Below, one piece after another: positions 1 to 8,188 of a stretch of 64,000 nt of DNA. The position numbers and the translations under genes are program-made. Source of the DNA: UBA11986 sp031402435 (GTDB lineage: Bacteria > Bacteroidota > Ignavibacteria > UBA10030 > UBA6906); NCBI GenBank assembly GCA_031402435.1, contig JANNSJ010000015.1:1-64000 (forward strand), in the 5' to 3' direction. Position 1 is the first letter of the stretch. The number at the start of each line of letters is the position of its first letter. The notes beneath the pieces are model-generated. The model worked only from the letters and a program-made list of their open reading frames with translations, was not told the DNA's origin and did not search any database.

Positions 1-1
1 T

Positions 2-205
2 GTTCGGGGAAATGGTGTGAATGACGTTCTGGTAGCAGGGAGTTTTTGTGAGGTCGTGCACTTCAACGGCTTTTCCTGGTACAACTATCGTAACGAGATA
101 CCATTTGCAAATGGTGCGTTGGGAAGGATAGCTTTCAAAGGAAATCTTGCTATCACCGTCGGACTATTGGGGCAGCAAGCTCTTGTTGCAATCGGAAGGA
201 GGTGA
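2..205 (+). CDS. C-terminal fragment of a secreted propeller-type protein (5' end outside window)
   Basis: The frame is open from the first bases of the window and ends at a TGA at 203-205, so only about 67 C-terminal residues are present and the true start lies upstream. The visible protein contains GNGVNDVLVAGSF followed by VVHFNGFSW and ends in VAIGRR. Repeats of this form (a glycine-asparagine turn, then 'V-x-G-x-F-x-x-V-x-H-F-N-G-x-x-W') are typical of secreted beta-propeller proteins in the Ignavibacteria/Bacteroidota group, where they form the last blade. No catalytic residue or sorting signal can be judged from the fragment. It precedes the decarboxylase gene on the same strand with a 140-base gap and is probably not in the same operon. 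Confidence 0.6.
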   Translation, partial: VRGNGVNDVLVAGSFCEVVHFNGFSWYNYRNEIPFANGALGRIAFKGNLAITVGLLGQQALVAIGRR

Positions 206-345
206 TCTAGGTTGAGAGGTACGAGTATCCCGTCCCGGCAGAGATCCGAAGAGACCTGCATTTGAAACGCCCGCGTTGTTACTCCTTGATTTTGTAGTGC
301 GATGGAAGTACTTTTCTTCCTGACAAGAAGAAAAAAGGAGTTTAG

Positions 346-1863
346 ATGCCAGACCCAGTGAAACCTCTTGAGCATAGTCGGAACTCTCCTCTTGAAATGC
401 ACCCGGAGGACTTCCGGAGGCTCGGACACAAGGTTGTGGATTACACGACCGGCCTTCTTTCATCATTACCATCCCGACCGATAACGAAAGGCGAACCTCC
501 TGAAGTTATCCGCTCTCTGTTGGGCAGCGGCTCACTCCCCGAAGACGGAACAGATCCACAGCAGCTCATCGACGAAGTAGCTCCGCTTCTCGTGGAGCAT
601 TCGCTCTTCAACGGTCATCCGAGATTCTGGGGATACATCACCTCGTCTCCCGCTCCAATCGGGATGCTGGGCGATCTGCTGGCCTCCGCAATCAACCCGA
701 ACGTTGGAGCGTACAACCTTTCTCCTGTGGCAACAGAAATTGAGCGTCAAACCGTTCGTTGGATAGCTGAATTGATCGGGTATCCTGCTGACTGTGGAGG
801 CATCCTCGTGAGCGGAGGGAACATGGCGAACTTTGTTCCGTTCATGGTGGCCTGTCATGCTCAAGTGCCGTGGGACTTGCGTGCAGAGGGTTGGAATGGA
901 AGGCCACGCGTTGCCGTCTATGCATCAGCGGAAACACACGGCTGGCTGCAAAAAGCTGCCGACATGTTCGGCCTTGGAACTTCATCTGTACGATGGATTC
1001 CAACTGACGATCGGCTTCGCATGAGAACAGACGTGTTGCGCGAGAAGATTGTTGAAGACAAAGCACATGGTGTGTTGCCGTTGTTGGTCATTGGAACCGC
1101 AGGTTCAGTAAGCACTGGTGCCATCGATCCGTTACCTGAACTGTCGAAGATCTGCCGTGAACATAAGCTGTGGTTTCATGTCGATGGCGCCTACGGCGGA
1201 TTTGCTGCAGCCCATCCTGACTCTCCATCTGATCTCAAGGCTCTCTCTCTTGCCGATTCTGTTGCTGTTGATCCCCACAAGTGGCTGTACGCTCCGCTTG
1301 AAGCCGGATGCGCATTGGTGCGAGACCCGAATCGTCTCAAGGATACTTTCAGTTTCCATGCTTCATATTACAGGTTCGATGAAACCGGTGGAGAGCCGCC
1401 GGTAAATCTCCATGAGTATGGCCCGCAAAACTCCCGGGGCTTTCGTGCGTTGAAAGTCTGGCTTGCATTGCGTCAGGCCGGACGCAAAGGGTATCAGCAA
1501 TCCATCGGTACAGACATCAGCCTTGCAAAAGAACTCTTCTCATTGGTTTCTTCAAACGCAGAACTTGAGGCGTTTACGCACGGTCTAAGTATCACAACCT
1601 TTCGGTATGTTCCCGTGGACCTACGCTCAAAACTTAAAGAAGAGGAAGAGTATTTGAATACGCTGAACAGTGAACTTCTCGATCAGATGCAGCGCGGTGG
1701 AGAGGCATTCCTGTCAAACGCTATTATCAATGGAGTCTTCACTCTGAGAATGTGTATCGTGAATTTCAGAACGACGCTCAAGGACATGCATGACCTGCCC
1801 GAGATTGTGATACGCTATGGCCGGGAAGCGGACTCGCGACTCCGTTCAAAACCTGCTCAATGA
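346..1863 (+). CDS. PLP-dependent group II amino-acid decarboxylase (aromatic-L-amino-acid / glutamate decarboxylase family)
   Basis: This is a 505-residue fold-type I pyridoxal-phosphate enzyme of the group II decarboxylase family, which removes the alpha-carboxyl group of an aromatic amino acid, glutamate or a related substrate in the cytoplasm. The cofactor lysine is K312 in SVAVDPHKWLYAP, and the aspartate that pairs with the pyridine nitrogen is D280 in HVDGAYGG. NPNVGAYNLSP and SGGNMANF, near the N-terminal third, are family landmarks. Length matches the family. The ATG at 346 is preceded by AAAAAAGGAG. The substrate cannot be read from the sequence: the overall pattern resembles aromatic-amino-acid decarboxylases more than GadB, but this is inference. 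It stands alone, followed by molybdenum-cofactor genes after an 85-base gap with a possible terminator. Confidence 0.9.
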   Translation: MPDPVKPLEHSRNSPLEMHPEDFRRLGHKVVDYTTGLLSSLPSRPITKGEPPEVIRSLLGSGSLPEDGTDPQQLIDEVAPLLVEHSLFNGHPRFWGYITSSPAPIGMLGDLLASAINPNVGAYNLSPVATEIERQTVRWIAELIGYPADCGGILVSGGNMANFVPFMVACHAQVPWDLRAEGWNGRPRVAVYASAETHGWLQKAADMFGLGTSSVRWIPTDDRLRMRTDVLREKIVEDKAHGVLPLLVIGTAGSVSTGAIDPLPELSKICREHKLWFHVDGAYGGFAAAHPDSPSDLKALSLADSVAVDPHKWLYAPLEAGCALVRDPNRLKDTFSFHASYYRFDETGGEPPVNLHEYGPQNSRGFRALKVWLALRQAGRKGYQQSIGTDISLAKELFSLVSSNAELEAFTHGLSITTFRYVPVDLRSKLKEEEEYLNTLNSELLDQMQRGGEAFLSNAIINGVFTLRMCIVNFRTTLKDMHDLPEIVIRYGREADSRLRSKPAQ

Positions 1864-1876
1864 CGACAATGCCAGG

Positions 1877-1935
1877 GAATTGCTATTTGGGAGGAGATTC
1901 CTGAAATTTAATGGCAGTCCCGTCGCAATTCTTTT
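1877..1935 (+). terminator. Possible factor-independent terminator after the decarboxylase gene
   Basis: A perfect inverted repeat, GAATTGC (1877-1883) and GCAATTC (1925-1931), encloses a smaller GGG/CCC pairing and is followed at once by TTTTCT. The outer loop is long (about 41 bases), so this is a weak call. It lies between the decarboxylase stop and the moeA start. Confidence 0.35.
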
Positions 1936-1948
1936 CTGAGCCATCTCC

Positions 1949-3154
1949 ATGATCAACGCAGCAGAAGCTCTTCAGATTATTCTGGACCATACGTCTCTTC
2001 TCTCTACCGAGAAAGTGCCGCTGCTTGCTGCCCTCGGAAGATCGATTGGGCAGGGCATTATTGTCAAGGAAGATATCCCGCCGTTTGATAACAGTTCAAT
2101 GGATGGATATGCGGTTGCAGCTTCCGATCTACAAAGTGCGACTGGCGAACATCTTTGTATCCTGGAGATTGTCGGTGAGTCCAGTGCGGGAAATGTATTT
2201 AGTGAAGGGATTAAGTCCGGTCAGACGGTGCGCGTTATGACCGGTGGGATGATACCTGACGGTGCGGATGCTGTCGTTCCCATAGAACACGCGACCCAAT
2301 TGGATGAAGAACACGTGCAGTTCACGGAGGCAATTCGATCAGGGCAGCATATACGAAAGCGCGGTGAGGATATCGCCAAGGGAGATATTGCGCTGCACTC
2401 CGGTCAACTTCTTACTCCCGGTGCAATTGGCATGCTTGCGTCGATGGGGTACAAACGTGTGCGCGTATACAAACGACCGGACGTGAACATTGTCGCGACG
2501 GGCGATGAACTCGTTGACGTTGACGAAGAACCCGGGGACGGACAAATCCGAAACAGCAGTTCCTACGCGCTTGCCGCGGGTGTTGTCCAAGCCGGTGGAG
2601 TTCCACACATCCGTGGCATTGTCCCTGATAAGCGAAAACGGCTTCGGAAAGAGATCAAGGAAGCGCTTGACGCGGAAGTCGTATTGATAACCGGCGGCGT
2701 TTCAGTAGGGAGGTATGACTTTGTGAAGGATATCCTTGCTGAGCTAAGCGTGGAGATCCACTTTAGGAAAGTGAATATCAAGCCCGGCATGCCGCTGGTA
2801 TTCGGGACCTATGAAGAGACACTTGTGTTCGGACTCCCCGGAAATCCCGTTTCGTCGGGAGTAACGTTCCTTCAGTTTGTGAAACCGGCGTTGCTCAAGA
2901 TGTGCGGGAGGGAAGACGTTGTGCCGATGAGGCATAGCGCTGTGATGGACCAGGAATTCAAAAAATCTGATGGCAAACGGCACTACCTCCGCGGCATCGC
3001 TGACAGGCGGGACGGCATTCTTCATGTTGTTACAACCGGTACGCAAAGCTCAGGCGTGATGAGCTCGCTCTCAAAAGCGAATTGTCTGATCATGGTTCCC
3101 GAAGAAGTGACCATGCTCTGTAAAGGCGATCCGGTCGAGATCGAATTGTTGTAG
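1949..3154 (+). CDS. moeA: Molybdopterin molybdenumtransferase MoeA
   Basis: MoeA inserts molybdate into adenylylated molybdopterin, the last common step of molybdenum-cofactor synthesis, in the cytoplasm. The 401-residue protein has the full family architecture: an N-terminal MISVEEA-like start (here MINAAEAL), the SSMDGYAVA segment at residues 49-57, a central MoCF-binding domain with TGGVSVGRYDFVK near residue 248 and GLPGNPVSS near residue 294, and a C-terminal beta-barrel domain. The ATG at 1949 gives the expected N-terminus although no strong ribosome site is visible. It lies 23 bases upstream of the fused moaC-moaB gene, consistent with a two-gene cofactor operon. No molybdoenzyme is encoded in this window: ActB of Alternative Complex III has a molybdoenzyme-like domain but the family is known to lack the cofactor. 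Confidence 0.95.
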   Translation: MINAAEALQIILDHTSLLSTEKVPLLAALGRSIGQGIIVKEDIPPFDNSSMDGYAVAASDLQSATGEHLCILEIVGESSAGNVFSEGIKSGQTVRVMTGGMIPDGADAVVPIEHATQLDEEHVQFTEAIRSGQHIRKRGEDIAKGDIALHSGQLLTPGAIGMLASMGYKRVRVYKRPDVNIVATGDELVDVDEEPGDGQIRNSSSYALAAGVVQAGGVPHIRGIVPDKRKRLRKEIKEALDAEVVLITGGVSVGRYDFVKDILAELSVEIHFRKVNIKPGMPLVFGTYEETLVFGLPGNPVSSGVTFLQFVKPALLKMCGREDVVPMRHSAVMDQEFKKSDGKRHYLRGIADRRDGILHVVTTGTQSSGVMSSLSKANCLIMVPEEVTMLCKGDPVEIELL

Positions 3155-3177
3155 AACAAATTCCTTTTCAAAAAAAG

Positions 3178-4095
3178 ATGCGAGACGTATCAAATAAACC
3201 GAACACGTTCCGGTCTGCAAAAGCAACAAGCTCAATCCGTTGCCTTCCCGAAACCATTTCTGCAATCCGTTCCGGCAACGTTCCCAAAGCTGATCCGATT
3301 GGTGTGTCAAAAGTGGCAGCGATCCAGGCTGCAAAAAACACCAGCCTCCTCATTCCGTATTGCCATCAGGTGCCGCTTGATTTTGTTGGCGTTGAAGCGG
3401 AGATACGTGAGACGGAGATTCGTTTTGTTGTCGAGATAAAGGCAGTATGGAAAACTGGCGTTGAGATGGAAGCTCTTGTTGCAGCCTCTGCAGCTGCACT
3501 AACCCTCTACGACATGCTCAAGATCATTGATGACACGATGGAGGTTGGTTCGGTCAAGTTGATGGAGAAAAAGGGGGGAAAGTCAGACTTCAAGATGAAA
3601 GATGCTGGCACACTCAGGGTGGGCGTCATCGTCCTTTCAGACAAAGCCTCGAAGGGTCAGAGGGAGGATCTCTCCGGAACAGTAATCAAAGAGCGGCTTG
3701 AGAGATTGGGATGTACTGTTGTCGAGTACAAGATCCTCCCGGATGAACTCATGTTGATTGAGAGTGAGTTGATCAGATTGAGTGACGGTGTTGCTCTCGA
3801 CCTGGTGATCACAACCGGTGGAACTGGTGTGGGTCCACGTGACGTAACTCCTGAAGCAACATCTGCTATCGTGCAGCGCGGACTTCCAGGGGTTGAGGAG
3901 TGCATTCGAGCGTATGGTCAGGAACGGACAAGGTATTCAATGCTGGGTCGTGGTGTTGCGGGTGTTCGCGGTAGTACGATTATTGTGAACCTTCCAGGTT
4001 CCGTCAGTGGTGTACGTGACGCTCTGGATGTCCTCTTCCCGTGGCTGCTGCATGCGTTTGACATGCTCAAGGGTGGAGGTCACGAGCCTAGTTAG
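3178..4095 (+). CDS. moaCB: Fused MoaC-MoaB: cyclic pyranopterin monophosphate synthase / molybdopterin adenylyltransferase-type protein
   Basis: One 305-residue frame joins two normally separate cofactor enzymes. Residues 1-138 are MoaC, which makes cyclic pyranopterin monophosphate from the product of MoaA. By alignment with E. coli MoaC, catalytic K51, H77, D128 and K131 correspond to K37, H63, D112 and K115 here, and the TGVEMEAL and KKGGKSDF motifs are present. Residues about 146-300 are a MoaB/MogA domain with ITTGGTGVGPRDVTPEA around 211-227 and NLPGS near 269, expected to adenylylate molybdopterin before MoeA acts. The MoaC N-terminus is short, beginning directly at RDVSNK. The gene follows moeA by 23 bases, and its stop overlaps the stop of the convergent gene at 4092. 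No moaA, moaD or moaE is present nearby. Confidence 0.93.
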   Translation: MRDVSNKPNTFRSAKATSSIRCLPETISAIRSGNVPKADPIGVSKVAAIQAAKNTSLLIPYCHQVPLDFVGVEAEIRETEIRFVVEIKAVWKTGVEMEALVAASAAALTLYDMLKIIDDTMEVGSVKLMEKKGGKSDFKMKDAGTLRVGVIVLSDKASKGQREDLSGTVIKERLERLGCTVVEYKILPDELMLIESELIRLSDGVALDLVITTGGTGVGPRDVTPEATSAIVQRGLPGVEECIRAYGQERTRYSMLGRGVAGVRGSTIIVNLPGSVSGVRDALDVLFPWLLHAFDMLKGGGHEPS

Positions 4096-4637
4096 AACTT
4101 CATTGCTGCATCTGCCTGTTTTGTAGTATGCTGTACGATCTTCTGCGTTTGATATGCCTTGATGTCGTTGATCGTGGCGTGCACGCGCTGAAGTGAAGCA
4201 TCGATGCGGTCCAACCATCCGAGAATCTCGTCGTCATTTTCAAACTTCCGACGAATGGTGTGAGACGTAATAGAGATAACGGCAAGCGGGTTGTTTACGT
4301 TATCCTGTAGCAATGCTGTTATTTCATCGAGCAACTGAAGATGAATGCGCTGGCGTTCAAATTCGGATTGTACCTTGACCCGGTAGGATTCTTCGTTCTT
4401 CTTTTCCCTTCTGTACTTCTGCAACTGAATAAACACGGCGGCAATCACCCACATCAAAATCAGAGAGTCGAATTGCAGCACATAGTCCAGGAAGCCTCTC
4501 TTGGTGGTGCTATGTTCCATCAAGTTGATGGACGTGAGCAGATAGTAGCCGTAGATAACAACCGCGGCAACAAGGATGAAGTACTTTTCCAGGAAATCCC
4601 GTGTGGGATTCCATATTCTCCAGAATAGGCTGACCAT
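4092..4637 (-). CDS. Two-pass membrane protein with a degenerate histidine-kinase dimerisation (HisKA-like) domain
   Basis: From the ATG at 4637 the protein is 181 residues. Two hydrophobic segments (about 18-38 and 50-71) are followed by a charged helix (72-100) and a helical hairpin at about 100-165. This contains LLQDNVNNPLAVI, which closely resembles the H-box of histidine kinases (usually HEINNPLAVI). The phospho-accepting histidine is replaced by aspartate at D112, and there is no ATPase domain downstream. It therefore cannot be a normal kinase. It could act as a dimerisation or decoy partner, or as a sensor-like scaffold; that is inference. The start is fixed by the ribosome site AAGAGGTG five bases upstream; a longer in-frame start at 4718 lacks one. 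It is convergent with moaCB (stops overlap) and lies downstream of the sigma/anti-sigma pair on the same strand. Confidence 0.7.
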   Translation of the reverse strand: MVSLFWRIWNPTRDFLEKYFILVAAVVIYGYYLLTSINLMEHSTTKRGFLDYVLQFDSLILMWVIAAVFIQLQKYRREKKNEESYRVKVQSEFERQRIHLQLLDEITALLQDNVNNPLAVISITSHTIRRKFENDDEILGWLDRIDASLQRVHATINDIKAYQTQKIVQHTTKQADAAMKF

Positions 4638-4642
4638 GATAT

Positions 4643-4650
4643 CACCTCTT
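4643..4650 (-). promoter_or_regulatory. Ribosome-binding site deciding the start at 4637
   Basis: Read on the minus strand the sequence is AAGAGGTG, five bases before the ATG at 4637. It supports this start over the in-frame upstream ATG at 4718. Confidence 0.65.
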
Positions 4651-4663
4651 AGAATACTGTGAG

Positions 4664-4688
4664 AAACCCGCCCCGCAACGTCGGGTTT
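4664..4688 (-). terminator. Possible terminator or attenuator hairpin between the anti-sigma gene and the HisKA-like gene
   Basis: AAACCCG (4664-4670) and CGGGTTT (4682-4688) can pair around an 11-base loop. The hairpin lies about 105 bases past the anti-sigma stop and 27 bases before the next start on the same strand. There is no strong U-tract, so it could be a weak terminator or a leader hairpin. Confidence 0.4.
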
Positions 4689-4793
4689 CATGCGGCAATA
4701 TAGATAGGTGGACGGCAAGTTACAACGGTTTGTTCATCGATTTTCTTGTGAGGAAAGTCTGGTGTTCATTTGTCGAGGAGCATGGATGCAATT

Positions 4794-5939
4794 TTACCTC
4801 TTGGCTTTCGTATTTACCTGACTTTGGAGTGCCGGGGGCAGCTTGTAACCTATCCGTTGATTAGGGAGGTTCAGGATGAGGGAGTCCTCGCCTATGGTCT
4901 CGACCCCGGCAGCTTGCAATTCAGAATCAGGCATCGGGGAATCCAGGTAAATTGTCATCTGGATGTTATTGGCCTGGCTCTGAATGAATGCCTGCACTGT
5001 TCCCAACTGGCTCTGCTTACGCTGGAGCGCAGCCGGGAGGGCGAATGATGGCATTTGGCGGAGAGAGATATTCGCAGTAGTATTCATGCGTGATTGTTGT
5101 GGTTGACCTGCGTCCTTCTTCAGTCTGGATGGATCCTGCCGGAAGACATTTGTTTGGCCTTGCGACTCAGCCAATGGCTGGACACGTTTCTCATCGCGTT
5201 GACTCGTTTCAGTTGAGATGATACGTCCTTCGACCCAGAACGTTTGTGGCGAAGCTACCGTGGCCTGGTCGGTAAGAAGGATCTCGTTTTCCATCTTTCG
5301 CTCTTCGCCAGCGCTAAGTTCTGCGCCGGCGGCGGCTGGGGCAGCAGAAGGCGACTCTGCAAATCGGTCATCACTCTTGTCGAGTGCTCCCTTCTCTGTT
5401 GATTGTTCCGTCTTACGAAGTTTGTTTTTGTCGGAATGATCCTTTTCAACGGAGCTCTTCAAAGCAGCCAGATCGTCTCTCGTTCGAGTATCAGGAGATG
5501 GACCAGCGTTTTCTTTACTCTCTGTCTCAATGGGTTGCTGCGGTTGCTCATGCACAGCCTGTTCGGGAATCTCAGACTTGTTCCAGGTGTTTGCATCAAA
5601 CCAGTTGTTGTACACTCCCACCGTGACAAGGACGAGGAATACGGCGGCAAGGCTGGCAACTCGCATCCAGGGGATATTGCTTCTCGCTGGCGTAACGCCA
5701 GCAATTGCACGCTGGTTCAATTCGAGGCGTGCATTCAGGCGTTCTTTCAGCGCTGTACGGCCGGCCATCCTTGTTCCGGCAATGATCCGTTGTTCGTTTG
5801 TCACTGCAATACGACAGGCCTCGCATGCTTTCAAATGTGTGGCGAGCCGTGCTTCTTCAGCCGAATCGAGAAGATGCAGAACGTACTTCGAGAGAAGTTC
5901 GTCGTCGTCAGTCCAGTGTATGTTGCTGTTCTCTGTCAT
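4794..5939 (-). CDS. Zinc-finger anti-sigma factor (RsiW/ChrR-type N-terminus, single-pass membrane protein)
   Basis: The 381-residue protein begins with a zinc-binding anti-sigma domain whose HxxxCxxC core is H35, C39, C42 (THLKACEAC). A single membrane helix (about 92-110) separates this cytoplasmic domain from about 270 extracytoplasmic residues. Those are rich in Glu, Lys, Ser and Gln to about residue 300, then hydrophobic near the C-terminus. The role expected from the family is to hold the cognate ECF sigma factor inactive until an envelope signal triggers proteolysis or release. The start lies 4 bases after the stop of the sigma-factor gene, the usual sigma/anti-sigma arrangement. The C-terminal 70 residues form a small domain of unknown fold that may be the sensory part. 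Confidence 0.85.
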   Translation of the reverse strand: MTENSNIHWTDDDELLSKYVLHLLDSAEEARLATHLKACEACRIAVTNEQRIIAGTRMAGRTALKERLNARLELNQRAIAGVTPARSNIPWMRVASLAAVFLVLVTVGVYNNWFDANTWNKSEIPEQAVHEQPQQPIETESKENAGPSPDTRTRDDLAALKSSVEKDHSDKNKLRKTEQSTEKGALDKSDDRFAESPSAAPAAAGAELSAGEERKMENEILLTDQATVASPQTFWVEGRIISTETSQRDEKRVQPLAESQGQTNVFRQDPSRLKKDAGQPQQSRMNTTANISLRQMPSFALPAALQRKQSQLGTVQAFIQSQANNIQMTIYLDSPMPDSELQAAGVETIGEDSLILNLPNQRIGYKLPPALQSQVNTKAKR

Positions 5940-5943
5940 GACC

Positions 5944-6504
5944 CTATTGAAATCCCTTCAGAAGCTTTTCCAGTGCTTTCTTGCATTGATACTTTTTTGA
6001 CTTCACTGTGTCGGCATTAGCGAAGCCCATCTGCACAGCAATTTCATCCATTGCAAGTTCCTCCCAGTAGTAAAGCAATAGGAGTTTCCTGCATGGGTCG
6101 CCGAGACTCGTGAGTGCCGAGGCAACCTGTCCTGCTTCCTCAGTTTCAATCAACTGTTCCAAGCCGGAACTGTCGTCGCTGGGCGTCGGATCGTTTGCCA
6201 TATCCGTTGCAATCTCGCGCCGTGTTCGCGCAAGTCTCCGCAGCCACATGTTCTTGACTATTGCAAAGATGAATGTGCTGATCTTCGCCTTGTGTTCATA
6301 ACGACCGGCGCGAACTCTCTCCCACATTACCACCAATGCTTCCTGCAGCATGTCGTCTGCATCATCCTGGGTGCCATTGTTCCGCGTAATAAATGCGGAC
6401 ACCTGGCGTTCGTTTGCCTGATAGAGCTTCACCAATGCTTCCTCATCTCCCTTGCCGATTTGGTCAAGAATCCTGGCATCTTCATTCAAAAAGAAAAGGT
6501 TCAT
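5944..6504 (-). CDS. ECF-family RNA polymerase sigma factor
   Basis: The 186-residue length and two-domain layout fit an ECF sigma factor. Sigma region 2 spans about residues 20-90 (DDADDMLQEALVVMWERV then the -10-binding segment STFIFAIVKNMWLRRL). Sigma region 4 covers about 125-180, with SLGDPCRKLLLLYYWEELAMDEIAVQMGF forming the helix-turn-helix core. The reading frame ends 4 bases before the anti-sigma gene, so the two are co-transcribed. A GAAAGG-like ribosome site precedes the ATG at 6504. Divergent genes at 6634 and 8189 are plausible targets, but no promoter consensus could be deduced from a single site. Confidence 0.92.
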   Translation of the reverse strand: MNLFFLNEDARILDQIGKGDEEALVKLYQANERQVSAFITRNNGTQDDADDMLQEALVVMWERVRAGRYEHKAKISTFIFAIVKNMWLRRLARTRREIATDMANDPTPSDDSSGLEQLIETEEAGQVASALTSLGDPCRKLLLLYYWEELAMDEIAVQMGFANADTVKSKKYQCKKALEKLLKGFQ

Positions 6505-6633
6505 TTACCTTTCAAGAGTTAATGTCATTAACAAGCAATAGGTGAATGGCTGAAGATAAGAAGAATTCAGAAGAGAGCAAACAACAGCTAAATGACTGAT
6601 TTCAAGCTTCATAAACAACACAAGGAGGGCGTT
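6505..6633. promoter_or_regulatory. Divergent intergenic region between the ECF sigma operon and the DUF4139/VWA operon
   Basis: The 129 bases between two divergent start codons must hold promoters for both directions. I see no exact TAnnTTTG element on either strand. The region contains AAGGAGGG at 6623-6630, the ribosome site of the plus-strand gene. An ECF-type promoter would fit the context but cannot be identified by eye. Confidence 0.4.
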
Positions 6634-8136
6634 ATGAAAAATATCCATCGGATGTTGATATGCCTGGTACTCACCACTGTGGTGTCGGTATCAGGGCAAG
6701 AAAAGGGAAATGTTGGTGATCGAACGTCTGTTGATCTTACGATCTATAACCAAAACCTCTCGCTTATCCGGGAAGAACGCTTTCTCAATCTCACGAAGGG
6801 TATGAACCGTGTCATCATTCCTGATATTCCTTCGACGATTGATGGTACGTCGGTCCATTTCCTGAGTCTGACAGACCCGAATGGTGTGAAGGTACTCGAA
6901 CAGAACTATCAATATGATCTTGTCCATCAGGCAAAGCTTCTTGAGAAATACATCGGGAAGCAGGTGGAGTTTGTGCGATACGATGAGGCTGCAAAGAAGG
7001 AGTACTCGGTGTTCGGGCGCTTGCTCGCAACCGGTTACGCTCCTCAACCTGTCTACGGCAATGCAATGCCAAGTTTCATGAATACCGGTGGCATGATTGC
7101 CGAGATCAACGGCAAGATCGAGTTGAATCCCGCCGGACGGCTCGTCCTGCCAAGTTTGCCTGAAGGCCTGATTCTCAAACCACAGCTCGAATGGCTGGTG
7201 GCAAATAACAAGGAGGGTCAGCACAAGACAGAGATCAGCTACCTTGCCAGTCAGCTCTCGTGGACATGCAACTATGTTGCGCTGCTGGACAAGAATGACA
7301 CGAAGCTTGACCTGACCGGTTGGGTGACAGTGACAAACAATTCCGGGACGGTTTTCAAGAATGCCGGGCTGAAACTCGTTGCTGGCGATGTGAACATTGT
7401 TCAGAACCGTTTTGATGGAATGATGTTGGCGCGAAGTATGGCGGCTGATGAAGCCTCGCAGAAACAATTCAAGCAAACTGATTTGTTCGAGTACAAGCTC
7501 TATTCGCTGCAACGTCGCACGGATATCAATAATAACGAGACAAAACAGATTGAACTGACATCTGCGAGGAACGTTACTGCGAAGAAGGTCTTCATCTACG
7601 ACGGTTTTGCCGACCAATGGAGAATGTACTACAACAACTACTCCTACCGGTCACAGGGAAACTTCGGGCAGCAGTCTAATCCGAAAGTGGGTGTGTTCGT
7701 GACGTTCAGGAATGATGACAAATCGAATCTCGGAATGCCGCTGCCGAAGGGGAAAGTGCGTGTGTACAAGCGCGACGATGAGGGGAAGGAACAGTTTGTC
7801 GGCGAAGATGAGATCGACCACACCGCAAAGGATGAAGAGGTAAAACTCTACCTCGGCAATGCGTTCGACCTTGTTGGTGAACGAGTGCAGAAGGACTTCA
7901 AGTCGATTGCGGCAGGACGGATTGTTGAGGAGACCATTGAAATCAAGGTGCGCAATCATAAGAACGAATCGGCGGAAGTGCTGGTGTATGAACATCCCTG
8001 GCGGTGGAGCCAGTGGGAGATTGTGAAAGCCAATGCTGAATGGGAAAAGGTGGACCAATCAACACTGAAGTTCCCGGTGAAGATTGGCAAGGATCAAGAA
8101 AAGGTCGTGTCGTATACGATCCGGTATTCGTGGTAA
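6634..8136 (+). CDS. Secreted DUF4139-domain protein
   Basis: The chosen ATG at 6634 has AAGGAGGG three bases upstream and begins a clear signal peptide (MKNIHRMLICLVLTTVVSVSG), giving a 500-residue exported protein; an ATG at 6592 in the same frame lacks these features. The sequence DLTIYNQNLSLIREER at the mature N-terminus and the beta-rich body with ISYLASQLSWTCNYVALLD and VTVTNNSGTVFKNAGLKLVAGDVN are characteristic of the DUF4139 family. The C-terminus (KIGKDQEKVVSYTIRYSW) is a typical end of that family. Function is not established; related proteins are periplasmic or surface beta-sandwich proteins. It is followed 52 bases later by a VWA protein, probably one operon, divergent from the ECF sigma/anti-sigma pair. 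Confidence 0.85.
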   Translation: MKNIHRMLICLVLTTVVSVSGQEKGNVGDRTSVDLTIYNQNLSLIREERFLNLTKGMNRVIIPDIPSTIDGTSVHFLSLTDPNGVKVLEQNYQYDLVHQAKLLEKYIGKQVEFVRYDEAAKKEYSVFGRLLATGYAPQPVYGNAMPSFMNTGGMIAEINGKIELNPAGRLVLPSLPEGLILKPQLEWLVANNKEGQHKTEISYLASQLSWTCNYVALLDKNDTKLDLTGWVTVTNNSGTVFKNAGLKLVAGDVNIVQNRFDGMMLARSMAADEASQKQFKQTDLFEYKLYSLQRRTDINNNETKQIELTSARNVTAKKVFIYDGFADQWRMYYNNYSYRSQGNFGQQSNPKVGVFVTFRNDDKSNLGMPLPKGKVRVYKRDDEGKEQFVGEDEIDHTAKDEEVKLYLGNAFDLVGERVQKDFKSIAAGRIVEETIEIKVRNHKNESAEVLVYEHPWRWSQWEIVKANAEWEKVDQSTLKFPVKIGKDQEKVVSYTIRYSW

Positions 8137-8188
8137 GGATGTGACACTGAAGTTCTAACTATACAAACCAAAACTAATGGAGGTCGTC

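Noticed and set aside
6691..7617. A 308-codon open frame on the minus strand
   Set aside because: It is antisense to the DUF4139 gene and has no signal or motif.
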